A stretch of 64,000 nt of DNA from positions 248,001 to 312,000 of the forward strand of contig JAWQJJ010000001.1 of NCBI GenBank assembly GCA_033485155.1, given 5' to 3'. The position numbers and the translations under genes were made by a program. The DNA comes from Methanomassiliicoccus sp. (GTDB lineage Archaea > Thermoplasmatota > Thermoplasmata > Methanomassiliicoccales > Methanomassiliicoccaceae). The notes under the pieces were generated by a model. It did not search any database. It saw only the letters and a program-made list of their open reading frames with translations, and was not told the DNA's origin. Each line of letters opens with the position of its first letter. Position 1 is the first letter of the stretch. Positions 1 to 8,260 of the stretch are shown one piece after another.

Positions 1-2
1 CG

Positions 3-365
3 ATCGGAAACTATACCCGGACCATCCTGAAGAACCTTGACAACAGCTCCTCGGAGTTCACCGATTACGAGGCCAAGGTGATGGCCAACGTGGTGTCGCA
101 GGAATCTAATGTGAACAACGTCGTGACCAAGGTGGCCTTAGGGGAGGCTGATGCTGGATTTGTTTACACCACTGACGCTGCTGGAGCCGGATCGAACGTG
201 TCCCTGATCAGCATACCAGACGAGTACAACGTGATTGCGGTGTACCCCATCGGAGCGCTGCTGTCTACCACCCACTCTGCCGAGGCGATAAGCTTCATCG
301 AGTACGTGCTGTCGACTGAGGGTCAAGCAATACTGTCCAAGTATGGCTTCATAACAGTGATCTGA
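3..365 (+). CDS. Molybdate/tungstate ABC transporter, substrate-binding protein (3' part)
   Basis: C-terminal 120 residues of a periplasmic-type oxyanion-binding protein; the frame is open from base 3, so the gene starts outside the window. The visible part reads like the second lobe of ModA/WtpA proteins, with the 'GEADAGFVYTTDA' segment around residues 53-65 and a C-terminal helix that closes the fold (SAEAISFIEYVLS). Proteins of this family capture molybdate or tungstate outside the cell and deliver it to a membrane permease. The permease starts 22 bases downstream and the ATPase overlaps that, so this is the first visible gene of a three-gene importer operon. Which oxyanion is bound cannot be read from this fragment. 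Confidence 0.85.
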   Translation: MGNYTRTILKNLDNSSSEFTDYEAKVMANVVSQESNVNNVVTKVALGEADAGFVYTTDAAGAGSNVSLISIPDEYNVIAVYPIGALLSTTHSAEAISFIEYVLSTEGQAILSKYGFITVI

Positions 366-387
366 TCCCGTCGGAGGAAACGGGAGA

Positions 388-1230
388 ATGTTCGATCAGC
401 GCGTGGGAACGATCAAGGCCAAGGGGTGGAGATACGATCTGGAGCGCTATGCGCTGCGCTTCGCCCTAGGAGGCATGGTCATCGTGGCCATTGCCTTCAT
501 CTCCATTCCTATAGCCTCTTTATTTTTGAGGATCGACCTCCAGGACTTCCTAGCCTCACTCAGTGATCCGGCGGTCATCGACGCCCTTTGGCTGAGCCTT
601 CTGACCGCCACGGCCAGCACGGCCATAGTCCTGGCTTTCGGTACGCCGATTGCATATCTTAACGCCCATAACAACTACTGGGGGCGGGCTATCGTGGACA
701 CCATCACCGACATACCAGCGGTCCTCCCTCCGGCAGTGGCGGGTCTAGCTTTGCTGATGGCATTCGGCCGGCGAGGGGTGCTAGGACAATACTTCCACTT
801 GTTCGGGATCGACATCGCATTCACCACCACCGCTGTGGTGCTAGCTCAGGTGTTCGTGGCCTCACCCTTTTACATTCGGCAGGCGCGCATAAGCTTCCAG
901 TCGGTCGACTCCCAGTTCGAGGATGCCGCCCGCACCATGGGCTCGTCCAGGTTGCGGACCTTTTCCCGCATCTCCCTACCATTGGCATCTGCCGGCCTGT
1001 TGTCCGGGGCCATAATGGCCTGGGCGAGGGCACTGGGAGAGTTCGGGGCCACCATAATGTTCGCCGGCAATATGCCCGGGAAGACCCAGACCATGCCTCT
1101 AGCGATCTACACCTCCCTCGAGGGGGACTTAACTCCCGCCCTGTCGATATCCATAATCCTGGTGGCAATTTCTTTCGGGGTCATCCTAGCGGTCAAATTT
1201 CTGGGAAGGAGGATGCCTAATGCCAGTTGA
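388..1230 (+). CDS. Molybdate/tungstate ABC transporter permease
   Basis: Inner-membrane permease of 280 residues with about six hydrophobic segments. The ABC-permease coupling loop is visible around residues 174-208 (EDAARTMGSSRLRTFSRISLP), followed by EFGATIMFAGNMPGKTQT, a stretch typical of ModB/WtpB permeases. It forms the channel through which the binding protein delivers oxyanion. The N-terminus has about 25 extra charged residues before the first membrane segment. The start is ATG 388 behind GGAGGAAACGGGAGA. It overlaps the ATPase gene by 11 bases, so the two are translated together. ModB and WtpB cannot be told apart from sequence alone. Confidence 0.9.
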   Translation: MFDQRVGTIKAKGWRYDLERYALRFALGGMVIVAIAFISIPIASLFLRIDLQDFLASLSDPAVIDALWLSLLTATASTAIVLAFGTPIAYLNAHNNYWGRAIVDTITDIPAVLPPAVAGLALLMAFGRRGVLGQYFHLFGIDIAFTTTAVVLAQVFVASPFYIRQARISFQSVDSQFEDAARTMGSSRLRTFSRISLPLASAGLLSGAIMAWARALGEFGATIMFAGNMPGKTQTMPLAIYTSLEGDLTPALSISIILVAISFGVILAVKFLGRRMPNAS

Positions 1231-1981
1231 GGTTCGCATAACCAGGAGGCTCCGAGACTATGTCCTGAATGTCGACATGAGCGTAGGGGATGATGGAATC
1301 CATGTGCTCGTGGGAAGGAACGGCTCAGGTAAGACCACCATCCTCAGGATGATCGCTGGCCTTATGACTCCCGACAGCGGGCGGATCGTGGTCAACGGCG
1401 AGGTCTTCTTCGACTCCGAGGCCGGTATCGACCTTCCGGTCGAGGAACGAAGGACCGGGTTCGTGTTCCAGAACTATGCCGTGTTCCCGCACATGACCGT
1501 CCTCGAGAACCTAATCTTCGGTCTGAACGTGACCAGGAAGGAAAGGAGAGGAGCGACGGAGACCATCCGCCCGATGATGGAAGAATACTCTCTGTGGGAC
1601 CTGAGGGATGTCCGTGCGGCCAACTTGTCCGGGGGGCAGAGGCAGAGAGTAGCGTTGTTGCGGACCCTGATCCTGCGCCCGAGGATCTACCTGCTCGACG
1701 AGCCCTTGAGCGCTCTTGACGCTGCGACCCAGAATGTGGTGCGCAAGGACATCAGGAACCTGATAAGGGGCACGGGCACGCCTTGCATGATCGTCACCCA
1801 TGATGTGGTGGATGCCGTGGAGATGGGGGACACCGCCTGCCTGTTGGACAGGGGCAAGATCGTGAGCTCGGGAAGACCGAGGGAGGTCGTTCCGACCGGT
1901 GGGATGGAGGAGAGTAACCCCTTCCAGTCCTGGAACCCCGCCTCGGTCATGTCGACCACTGGACGGACAGTGTTGCTATGA
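1220..1981 (+). CDS. Molybdate/tungstate ABC transporter ATP-binding protein
   Basis: ABC ATPase that powers the importer. Walker A is GRNGSGKTT (residues about 33-41), the signature is LSGGQRQRV (about 139-147), Walker B is IYLLDEP (about 156-162) and the switch histidine is in MIVTHD. At 253 residues it is about 100 shorter than ModC/WtpC proteins that carry a C-terminal TOBE oxyanion-sensing domain; the tail after residue 230 shows no TOBE motif. A separate TOBE/molbindin-like reading frame follows 36 bases later but is broken. Either this ATPase lost its regulatory domain or it always worked with a separate molbindin. Confidence 0.9.
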   Translation: MPVEVRITRRLRDYVLNVDMSVGDDGIHVLVGRNGSGKTTILRMIAGLMTPDSGRIVVNGEVFFDSEAGIDLPVEERRTGFVFQNYAVFPHMTVLENLIFGLNVTRKERRGATETIRPMMEEYSLWDLRDVRAANLSGGQRQRVALLRTLILRPRIYLLDEPLSALDAATQNVVRKDIRNLIRGTGTPCMIVTHDVVDAVEMGDTACLLDRGKIVSSGRPREVVPTGGMEESNPFQSWNPASVMSTTGRTVLL

Positions 1982-2017
1982 ATGGACGGGCGGACATGAG
2001 GATTGAGAGGAACGAAC

Positions 2018-2213
2018 ATGGAACTAAACGCAAGGAACCAGGTGAATGGAATGATCGAGACCGTGGCTTATGAACTCGTGACCTCCAAGATCAAGATTGT
2101 ATCCATCGATCATCAACGCGGCCATCAGGGGCGCGGTGGACGGCCAAAAGTCAAGTCCAGGGAACTATGAGCGATCATCACAAATCGACCGACAGATGAT
2201 CGGCCAATCCTAG
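2018..2213 (+). pseudogene. Frameshifted molbindin (TOBE/Mop domain) remnant
   Basis: ATG 2018 opens a 50-codon frame beginning MELNARNQVNGMIE, which matches the start of Mop/TOBE molybdate-binding proteins (family pattern M-L-SARNQ-L-G-I). The similarity runs to about residue 28 (TSKIKIV). The expected continuation then appears in another frame from base 2100 (SIINAAIRGAVD, compare family VTAIITNEAV) and runs to a stop at 2211. A single-base deletion or insertion near 2097-2100 would explain this. It follows the transporter genes directly, on the same strand, where a molybdate or tungstate storage/sensor protein is expected. The intergenic bases 2214-2328 hold only the promoter of the next gene (CTTTTTAA near 2285). 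Confidence 0.6.
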
Positions 2214-2328
2214 CACCCTCGTCGGTCCGCCCTATGCTGAGCGCTCCTGAGGTCGATTGTCTGATCGGAGCCCAGAGAACCAACCTTTTTAACTCGCACA
2301 CAATCTCCATGCTGAGGTTCATGGACAA

Positions 2329-3123
2329 ATGAACGACCAGTTAGCATTCGGCATGCCTGCGCTCATCGAGATGCCCGACCTGCCCCGCCTGGTCGGCCTG
2401 TGCCAGGAGCTGGAGCTTTCGTTCATCGAGCTGAACATGAACATGCCGGACAACTGCCCGGAAGCGCTCGACCCCCTGGAGCTAAGGGACATCACTAAGA
2501 GTACCGGCATCGAGTTCACCCTGCACTCTCCGGACGAGCTTGACCTCGGTTCGCTGCACCCGACGGTGCGGCAGGGGTATCTCGACCGAATGCGGGAGGC
2601 CCTCGGGTGGTGCGCCCAGGCCGGGGTCAAGGTGCTCAACATGCACGTCAGCCCGGGCATATACTTCACCCTCCCCGACCGCAAGGTGTGGATATACGAC
2701 CGGTACCTCGACGAGTTCACCGCCAACTTATGGACGGCGTACAAGGAGATGCTCCCCTTGGCGTCGGCATCAGGGGTGGACATCTGCACCGAGAACGTCA
2801 ACAATTTCGACCTGCCGTTCATCGCTCAGGCCATCGATGAGCTGTGCTACCTGGACTCGTTCCACCTGACCTGGGACGTAGGCCATGACGCCCGCAGTGG
2901 GTTCCGGGAGCGGGAAGTGCTGCTCCGGCACGAGGACCGCATCCGCCACATGCACCTCCACGATTACAACGGTCGCAGCGATCACCAGGTCCCCGGCACC
3001 GGCATGATCGATATCCCCGGGATGCTGGACTTTGCCAGAAAGCGGGGGATCAGGGTACTGGTGGAGGTCAAGACCGCGGCGTCCCTCCGCGAGTCAGTGA
3101 AGGCCGTGCGCGGCATGTTGTGA
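2329..3123 (+). CDS. Sugar phosphate isomerase/epimerase (TIM-barrel, AP endonuclease 2-like)
   Basis: 264-residue xylose-isomerase-like TIM-barrel protein. The recognisable metal-ligand strands are FTLHSP (Glu/His region about residues 64-69), CTENVNN (about 153-159), WDVGHD (about 182-187), HMHLHDYNG (about 207-215) and LVEVK near the C-terminus. Members of the family isomerise or epimerise sugars or act as metal-dependent endonucleases; the substrate here cannot be inferred. It stands alone, with a TATA-like CTTTTTAA about 40 bases upstream of ATG 2329. It has no operon partner on either side. Confidence 0.75.
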   Translation: MNDQLAFGMPALIEMPDLPRLVGLCQELELSFIELNMNMPDNCPEALDPLELRDITKSTGIEFTLHSPDELDLGSLHPTVRQGYLDRMREALGWCAQAGVKVLNMHVSPGIYFTLPDRKVWIYDRYLDEFTANLWTAYKEMLPLASASGVDICTENVNNFDLPFIAQAIDELCYLDSFHLTWDVGHDARSGFREREVLLRHEDRIRHMHLHDYNGRSDHQVPGTGMIDIPGMLDFARKRGIRVLVEVKTAASLRESVKAVRGML

Positions 3124-3280
3124 GCATCGTCGCCACCAAGACCGCTGGGCCGTCGCACCGGGCCTGGTCCGAATGCCTCCCTGCTCGCAAGTGATATATA
3201 CGGCCATCACTTTGGTCCCTTTCGCATTCACGTTTAACCGATGAATGATGAGGATGTATACATCCGAATGAGGTGAAACA

Positions 3281-3652
3281 ATGGCTAAAGCAATGTTCGT
3301 TCGTTTCGAGATGCCCAAGGAGCTATCGGACAAGGCCTACGAGATCGTCGAGGCTGCCCGCGACACCGGAAAGATCCGCAAGGGGACCAACGAGGTCACC
3401 AAGCTGGTCGAGCGGGGAGACGCGGTCATGGTCGTCATGGCCGAGGATGTCCAGCCCCCAGAGATACTCGCTCACATGCCCCTCCTGTGCGAGGAGCGCA
3501 ACGTCATTTACGCCTACGTACCGTCCAAGGCCGAACTGGGACACGCCGTGGGCCTGGAGAAGCCGACCGCTTCGGTCGCCATCCTGGACGCTGGAAAGGC
3601 CAAGCCCCTGCTGGACGGGTTCGCCGAGCAGGTGAAGAAGCTGAAGCAGTGA
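3281..3652 (+). CDS. rpl7ae: Ribosomal protein L7Ae
   Basis: 123-residue L7Ae/eL8 protein. It binds kink-turns in 23S rRNA and, in archaea, is also a core part of C/D and H/ACA guide RNPs and RNase P. The RNA-binding segment [17 protein letters not shown] (about residues 31-47) and the following [21 protein letters not shown] are fully typical. AGGTGAAACA lies just before ATG 3281. It heads the leading part of the archaeal translation cluster, 16 bases before S28e. Confidence 0.97.
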   Translation: MAKAMFVRFEMPKELSDKAYEIVEAARDTGKIRKGTNEVTKLVERGDAVMVVMAEDVQPPEILAHMPLLCEERNVIYAYVPSKAELGHAVGLEKPTASVAILDAGKAKPLLDGFAEQVKKLKQ

Positions 3653-3668
3653 GCGCGGAGGGAATGAC

Positions 3669-3884
3669 ATGCCTGAGGACGAGAGCAGCATACCTTCGGA
3701 AGTGGTGGAGATCATCGGTCGCACTGGTATGACCGGCGAAGCCACCCAGGTCAAGGTGCGTGTGCTCGAGGGCCGCGACAAGGGTCGCATCATCACCCGC
3801 AACATCATGGGCCCCGTGCGCATGGGAGACATACTGATGCTTAGGGAGACCTCTAGAGAGGCCCGCAAGCTTTCCATACGGTGA
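3669..3884 (+). CDS. rps28e: Ribosomal protein S28e
   Basis: 71-residue S28e, a small-subunit OB-fold protein near the mRNA exit. The family core [20 protein letters not shown] and the C-terminal [17 protein letters not shown] are both present. The length is normal for archaea. It lies 16 bases after L7Ae and 5 bases before L24e, so the genes are certainly co-transcribed. Confidence 0.97.
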   Translation: MPEDESSIPSEVVEIIGRTGMTGEATQVKVRVLEGRDKGRIITRNIMGPVRMGDILMLRETSREARKLSIR

Positions 3885-3889
3885 TCTGA

Positions 3890-4201
3890 ATGGTCGAGAG
3901 AAGGGTCTGCTCCTTCTGCGGAGCGGAGATGGAACCGGGCACCGGCAAGCTGTTCGTTAAGAAGGACGGCACCGTGCTGACGTTCGACACCAACAAGTGT
4001 TACAAGAACATGATCGAGCTGGGTAGGATTCCGAGGAGGACCACCTGGACCCGCGCGGCCAAGCGTGAGAAGGAGATCGCCAAGGCCGCTGCTGCGCCCA
4101 AGGAAGAGGTCGCCGCCACCCCGGCCGACGAGAAGATCAAGAAGGTCACCGCCAGCAAGGCCCGCAAGGGCAAGGCTCCGGCACCCAAGAAGACGGAGTG
4201 A
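3890..4201 (+). CDS. rpl24e: Ribosomal protein L24e
   Basis: 103-residue L24e. The first about 60 residues form the ribosomal domain ([26 protein letters not shown]...). The C-terminal 40 residues are an Ala/Lys-rich tail, longer than in many archaeal L24e proteins. The first zinc pair CxxC (Cys6, Cys9) is intact. The second pair, usually in FCSSKC, reads FDTNKC here, so one of the four usual ligands is Asp instead of Cys. Zinc binding may be weakened or use Asp. The gene overlaps the upstream part of ndk. Confidence 0.95.
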   Translation: MVERRVCSFCGAEMEPGTGKLFVKKDGTVLTFDTNKCYKNMIELGRIPRRTTWTRAAKREKEIAKAAAAPKEEVAATPADEKIKKVTASKARKGKAPAPKKTE

Positions 4202-4206
4202 GCGGC

Positions 4207-4659
4207 ATGATGGAGCGCACCTTCGTCATGCTCAAGCCCGATGCCGTCCAGCGCGGCCTCATGGGCGAGATCCTGGGGCGCATCGAGGCCAAGGGCCACA
4301 AGCCCGTGGCCATGAAGTTCATGCGCATACCCAAGGAACTGGCGGAGCGCCACTATGCCGAGCACAAGGGCAAGCCGTTCTTCCCCGGCCTCATCGAGTA
4401 CATGACCTCCGGTCCGGTGCTCGTGATGGTCTGGGAGGGCGAGAACGCCATCGCCTCGATGCGGGCGATGATGGGAGCCACCAACCCCCAGAACGCCGCC
4501 GTCGGCACCATCCGTGGTGACCTCGCGCAGCAGACTGGCCGGAACATCATCCACGGCTCCGACGGCCCCGAGTCGGCCAAGCGGGAGATCGAGCTGTTCT
4601 TCAACGACTACGAGATCCTGAGCTGGGCACGCACCTCGGACCCCTGGTACTTCGAGTAA
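4207..4659 (+). CDS. ndk: Nucleoside diphosphate kinase
   Basis: Transfers the gamma-phosphate of ATP to NDPs through a phospho-histidine. The family start [20 protein letters not shown] and the active-site segment [16 protein letters not shown] (catalytic His about residue 117) are intact. At about 150 residues the length is normal. I take ATG 4207 as the start; GTG 4198 overlaps the L24e stop and is also in frame. In archaea ndk usually stands between L24e and aIF5B. Here aIF5B begins only at 8261, after an opposite-strand block. Confidence 0.96.
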   Translation: MMERTFVMLKPDAVQRGLMGEILGRIEAKGHKPVAMKFMRIPKELAERHYAEHKGKPFFPGLIEYMTSGPVLVMVWEGENAIASMRAMMGATNPQNAAVGTIRGDLAQQTGRNIIHGSDGPESAKREIELFFNDYEILSWARTSDPWYFE

Positions 4660-4698
4660 ACCCATTAGGGAGCTCCGCTCCCTCGTTACCTTTATTTA

Positions 4699-4893
4699 TC
4701 AATCATCGAACAGGAATAGCTCTTCGATCGTGGTGCCCAGGGCCTTCGCTATGTCATGCGCCAGCTGGAGCGACGGGTTATAGGCGTTCTTCTCGAGATA
4801 CACCACCGTCTCCCGGCAGATGCCGACCTTTTTGGCCAGCTGCTCCTGGGTCATGTCATAGCGGGCCCTGAACTCCTTGATCCGGTTCCTCAT
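4699..4893 (-). CDS. XRE-family helix-turn-helix regulator (small)
   Basis: 64-residue protein that is almost entirely a Cro/C1-type DNA-binding domain: [32 protein letters not shown] spans the helix-turn-helix (about residues 14-45). Small regulators of this type are commonly paired with a DUF2178 membrane protein, as here: the two genes overlap by 4 bases. It is the last gene of the leftward ABC/DUF2178/XRE operon. It may regulate the operon promoter near 7.0 kb, but this is inference. Confidence 0.9.
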   Translation of the reverse strand: MRNRIKEFRARYDMTQEQLAKKVGICRETVVYLEKNAYNPSLQLAHDIAKALGTTIEELFLFDD

Positions 4894-5279
4894 CTTGGCT
4901 CTCCTCTATGTGACAGGTAGGTCTTCGCCGTCCAGTATGTGGCGAGCATGAGGAAGAACATCAGGGGCACGAAGTCGCTGAGATCCATCTCGAACACCTT
5001 GCCCAGGCTGAGCAGGTACACCGCTGCCAGCACGACGTAGGCGGCCCACCAGGATATCGCCAGCGCCGAGTTGTGAATCTTCTGCGTCCGCTCGTCCTTG
5101 TAGATCTCACCCTTCCGGACCAGATAGGCCCGGAAGATGGAGAAGAACAGCAGCCCCGATGCCACCGCCACCACGATCGAGATCACCTCGCCGTCAGTCG
5201 CCTCGGAGACGATGAGGACGATGGCCAGCATCAGGATGGCCATCCCTGCCCCCAAGGTCGCTCTGGTCAGTCGATCCAT
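4890..5279 (-). CDS. DUF2178-type membrane protein
   Basis: 129 residues, four predicted membrane segments (about 9-28, 33-50, 72-92, 101-118) with a central cytoplasmic motif [18 protein letters not shown] that is the hallmark of DUF2178. Function unknown. I chose ATG 5279 ([10 protein letters not shown]); the same frame remains open upstream but reads as non-protein there. It lies 2 bases after the ABC permease gene and overlaps the XRE gene, so the four genes form one unit. Confidence 0.8.
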   Translation of the reverse strand: MDRLTRATLGAGMAILMLAIVLIVSEATDGEVISIVVAVASGLLFFSIFRAYLVRKGEIYKDERTQKIHNSALAISWWAAYVVLAAVYLLSLGKVFEMDLSDFVPLMFFLMLATYWTAKTYLSHRGEPR

Positions 5280-5281
5280 GT

Positions 5282-5953
5282 TCACGCCTCGCTGGTCAGC
5301 ACTATCCGCTCCTTGCTCAGACGGTTGACCAGAAGGGCCGGCGACGTGAGCAGCAGGACGGCGGCGAGACCGATGATCGCAATCGCCTGCCAGGATATCA
5401 AGTTGCCCTCCTGGGGCAGGGAAAGGCTGGCCGTTAGCAGCGATATGATGAGGGCCAGGGCCGCTGTGCTGAGCAGGCGGGTCTGTCGGGCGCCGAAGTT
5501 CAGCTGGATGAAGCCCATGATGCCGATGAACGCCGCCACCAGGGCCGGCAGGATGGCGATTAAGTAGACGGCTACCGTCAGGCCGATGACGATCGGAGTG
5601 GAACGAACGAACGCCTCCGCGAGGACGATGCCCACGGCCGCGTATGCCACCACCAGGGCGGGGACGAGCGTGCCTATGATCTTGCCGAGCCACAGCTCCC
5701 GGAGCTCCACCGGCCCGCAGAACGTCGTCTCCAGGCTGCCCGACTGCTTCTCAGAGTTGAACGCCTGGCCGGAGATGCCGAACGCCGCGTACATCCCCAT
5801 CATGGTGGAGAGGAGGATCATCGAGAGGTCCGAACTGCCGGAGGGCGAAATGACGCAGAACACGATAGTGAACGCCGCGATCGACATTAGCACCCCTTTG
5901 TTGTACCGCAGCTCCAGCAGCTCCTTCCTGGCCATGCTGGCAACCACGCTCAT
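5282..5953 (-). CDS. ABC-2 type transporter permease
   Basis: 223-residue membrane protein with six hydrophobic stretches. An amphipathic N-terminus (MARKELLELRYNKGVLMSI) is typical of ABC-2 export permeases, and the segment NSEKQSGSLETTFCGPVELRELWLGK between TM2 and TM3 is the family's conserved cytoplasmic loop. It partners the ATPase encoded just upstream, whose stop overlaps this start (ATGA). Likely an export complex for an unknown substrate. Confidence 0.88.
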   Translation of the reverse strand: MSVVASMARKELLELRYNKGVLMSIAAFTIVFCVISPSGSSDLSMILLSTMMGMYAAFGISGQAFNSEKQSGSLETTFCGPVELRELWLGKIIGTLVPALVVAYAAVGIVLAEAFVRSTPIVIGLTVAVYLIAILPALVAAFIGIMGFIQLNFGARQTRLLSTAALALIISLLTASLSLPQEGNLISWQAIAIIGLAAVLLLTSPALLVNRLSKERIVLTSEA

Positions 5954-6864
5954 GCCGCCGCCCCCTTGCCCAGGACGTCGAAGTACACCTCGTCCAGTGA
6001 CCTCCGGCTGGAGCGATACTCATGAACGTCCAGGCCCCAACCCACCACCTCCCGGACGCTCAGTGGAGCGGACAGGACGACCTGCAGGACAGAGCCCCGG
6101 CGTTGGACGCTCTTCACCCGGCCGTCGGCGGAGAACAGCCCCTCGGCCTTCACCGCTTCGGCATCGGAGGCCAGCACGACCTCGGCCTCGGCGCTGCCGG
6201 GCGCCCGGACCTCATCCATGGTGCCGCTCAGAAGGATCCTCCCCCGGTCCAGGATGGCGACCCTGGTGCAGATCCTCTGGACCTCGTCGAGATTGTGGGT
6301 ATTGAGGAATACGGTCATTCCCTTGCTCTCCCTAAGCCTGGTGATGATGGTCCGGAAGTCCTTCTGGGCCTGAGGGTCCAGGCTGCTGGTCGGCTCGTCC
6401 AGGAACAGCACCTCCGGCTCGTTGAGCAGCGCCCGGGCCAGCCCGGCCCTCCTCTTCAGGCCGGTGGACAGGGCGGCCACCCGATCATCGGCCCGCTCCG
6501 ACAGTCCGACGGCCTCCAGGACATCGTCGATGCGATCCCGCCGGTCGCGCAGTGAGAACATCCGGGCGTAGTGGTCCAGGTTGTCCCTGACCGAGAGGCG
6601 CTCATACAGGCCGTGGCGTTCGAACAGCACCCCCACCCGAGACCTCATCTCCCTGGAAGTGGCGAGGTCCTCTCCCATCACCGTGGCCCTTCCCCCGCTC
6701 GCCTCAAGCGTGCCGAGGACGATGCGCATGGTGGTGGTCTTGCCGGCTCCGTTGGGGCCGAGGAAGGCGAACAGATCGCCCCTCTCGATCTGCAGGGAAA
6801 CGTCGTGAAGGACCTCCCTCTCATCGAAGGCCTTGCGCAGGTGATCGATCTCGATGGCCTTCAT
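5950..6864 (-). CDS. ABC transporter ATP-binding protein
   Basis: 304-residue ABC-2 exporter ATPase. Walker A GPNGAGKTT (about residues 38-46), a CcmA/DrrA-like signature region ALSTGLKRRAGLARALL with STG in place of the usual SGG, Walker B VLFLDEP and the H-loop FLNTHN are visible. The C-terminal 80 residues form the extra domain common in these exporters. The start is ATG 6864 with GGTGATCCC upstream; the longer frame to 6972 lacks family similarity and contains the promoter. First gene of the leftward operon ABC ATPase-permease-DUF2178-XRE. Confidence 0.9.
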   Translation of the reverse strand: MKAIEIDHLRKAFDEREVLHDVSLQIERGDLFAFLGPNGAGKTTTMRIVLGTLEASGGRATVMGEDLATSREMRSRVGVLFERHGLYERLSVRDNLDHYARMFSLRDRRDRIDDVLEAVGLSERADDRVAALSTGLKRRAGLARALLNEPEVLFLDEPTSSLDPQAQKDFRTIITRLRESKGMTVFLNTHNLDEVQRICTRVAILDRGRILLSGTMDEVRAPGSAEAEVVLASDAEAVKAEGLFSADGRVKSVQRRGSVLQVVLSAPLSVREVVGWGLDVHEYRSSRRSLDEVYFDVLGKGAAA

Positions 6865-6960
6865 GGGATCACCCCGGGACAATGGCCGGTGGAACGCCCC
6901 GGCAGCTCGTTCAAGACCCTGGCATCGAGATATCCAGCTGTGCTCATTCTTTAGCCTCAT

Positions 6961-7019
6961 GTGGTGTTGCATCCACTTTTTGTGATGTTCTTACCACAAA
7001 ATGTGGTATATTTTCCACA
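6961..7019 (-). promoter_or_regulatory. Promoter/operator region with five CCAC/GTGG half-sites
   Basis: Within 59 bases lie GTGG 6961, CCAC 6973, CCACA 6994, TGTGG 7002 and CCACA 7015. They pair as the dyad CCACAAAATGTGG (6994-7006) and as TGTGG-N8-CCACA (7002-7019). The intervening TATATTTT is a TATA-like box for the leftward ABC operon, so a protein binding these dyads would sit on the promoter. The XRE regulator encoded at the end of the operon is a natural candidate; this is inference. Confidence 0.5.
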
Positions 7020-7105
7020 TTAATTAAGATTGTGCCACCCTCACACCTAAGCGTTAGTATCCTTCCCGCAACTTGTCGGAAGGATCCCTCGGCGCTACTG
7101 GCCGA

Positions 7106-8098
7106 TCATGGGCCGAGGGGCCGGGCCATGCCGTTGGCCCTGTACCACTCGACCGTTTCCCTCAGGGCCTCCTTGATGGGAGTATAGGCCATTCCAAGCT
7201 CTCTTATCCCCTTGGAGTTGTCGACCATCATGCCGTCCCTCATCACCCTGACCAGGTCCTTCGGGATCTGGGGCGGCCTCTTGGTCCAGGACGCCTTGAT
7301 CATCTGCATGCTGGAAAGCATATCGACCATCGTCGGGGAAACGGTCTTTTTCAGGGGCGGCACTCCCGAGACCTCGGAGATCATATTGAAGAAGTCCCGT
7401 AGCTGGTAGTTGCCATTGGCCAGTATGTATCTCTGTCCGATCTCTCCCTTCTCGGCCGCCAGAACGTGACCTCTTGCCACGTCCTTCACGTAGGCATAGG
7501 CCATCACGCAATCGGGAAAGATCATTCCTGGCAGTTTTCCGTTCAGATAGTTGATGATGAACTGCCCGGTCGACTTGGTATCGCCTGGTCCGATGATCGC
7601 GCTGGGCAACACCGTGATCACCGGAGCACCTTCGGCCACCATCTTCCCGACCTCGCATAGTCCAAGGTATTTTGAGCGGTTATATTCGGCCGGGTAGTAG
7701 CCACAATGCTCGGTCTCTTCATCTCCAACGGCGCCGCTCTTTATTCCGATGGCCACCGTGCTGCTGGTATAGATGATCTTACCGACGCCGGCTGCCTTGG
7801 CCTCTTCCAGCAGCGACCTCGTTCCCTGAACGTTGACCTTATCAAGGACGGAGTTGTCCGGCAGCCAGAAATCATAGACGTTAGCTAGATGGTAGATGGT
7901 GTCGTACTTACCGAGCTTCCCCCGGAACGAAGCGGGCTCGGTCACATCCCCTTTGATTATCCCAATACCAAGCTTGCTCAGAGCTTCTGCCCTCTCCGGT
8001 CGACGGACCAGGGCATCGATGCTATCTCCCTTCTTCAGAAGCTCCTCGGTAAGATGGCTCCCCACGAAGCCGGTCGCTCCAGTTATTAGAACGGTCAT
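7106..8098 (-). CDS. NAD-dependent epimerase/dehydratase (extended SDR)
   Basis: 330-residue extended short-chain dehydrogenase. The nucleotide-binding motif is TGATGFVG (residues 6-13), the serine of the catalytic set lies in IIYTSSTVAIG, and YxxxK is YNRSK (about residues 139-143). The sequence resembles dihydroflavonol-4-reductase/sugar-epimerase-like proteins, which act on NDP-sugars, sterol-like or isoprenoid-like alcohols; the substrate is unknown. It is transcribed leftward from an AT-rich promoter at about 8110-8155 and is separated from the ABC operon, so probably a single gene. Confidence 0.85.
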   Translation of the reverse strand: MTVLITGATGFVGSHLTEELLKKGDSIDALVRRPERAEALSKLGIGIIKGDVTEPASFRGKLGKYDTIYHLANVYDFWLPDNSVLDKVNVQGTRSLLEEAKAAGVGKIIYTSSTVAIGIKSGAVGDEETEHCGYYPAEYNRSKYLGLCEVGKMVAEGAPVITVLPSAIIGPGDTKSTGQFIINYLNGKLPGMIFPDCVMAYAYVKDVARGHVLAAEKGEIGQRYILANGNYQLRDFFNMISEVSGVPPLKKTVSPTMVDMLSSMQMIKASWTKRPPQIPKDLVRVMRDGMMVDNSKGIRELGMAYTPIKEALRETVEWYRANGMARPLGP

Positions 8099-8260
8099 GA
8101 CCTATCTCCGACCCAATATTACTTATTAGATAATCTTAGTTATTAGAATAATTACACGCTCCGGAGCGTCGCCGACATGCAAACGGCATAGAGGCGACGG
8201 ACCGGCGGCTGGAAGGTGAGTTGGCAAAGGCTCTAATAGGCTGTCCATTATCGCATCACT

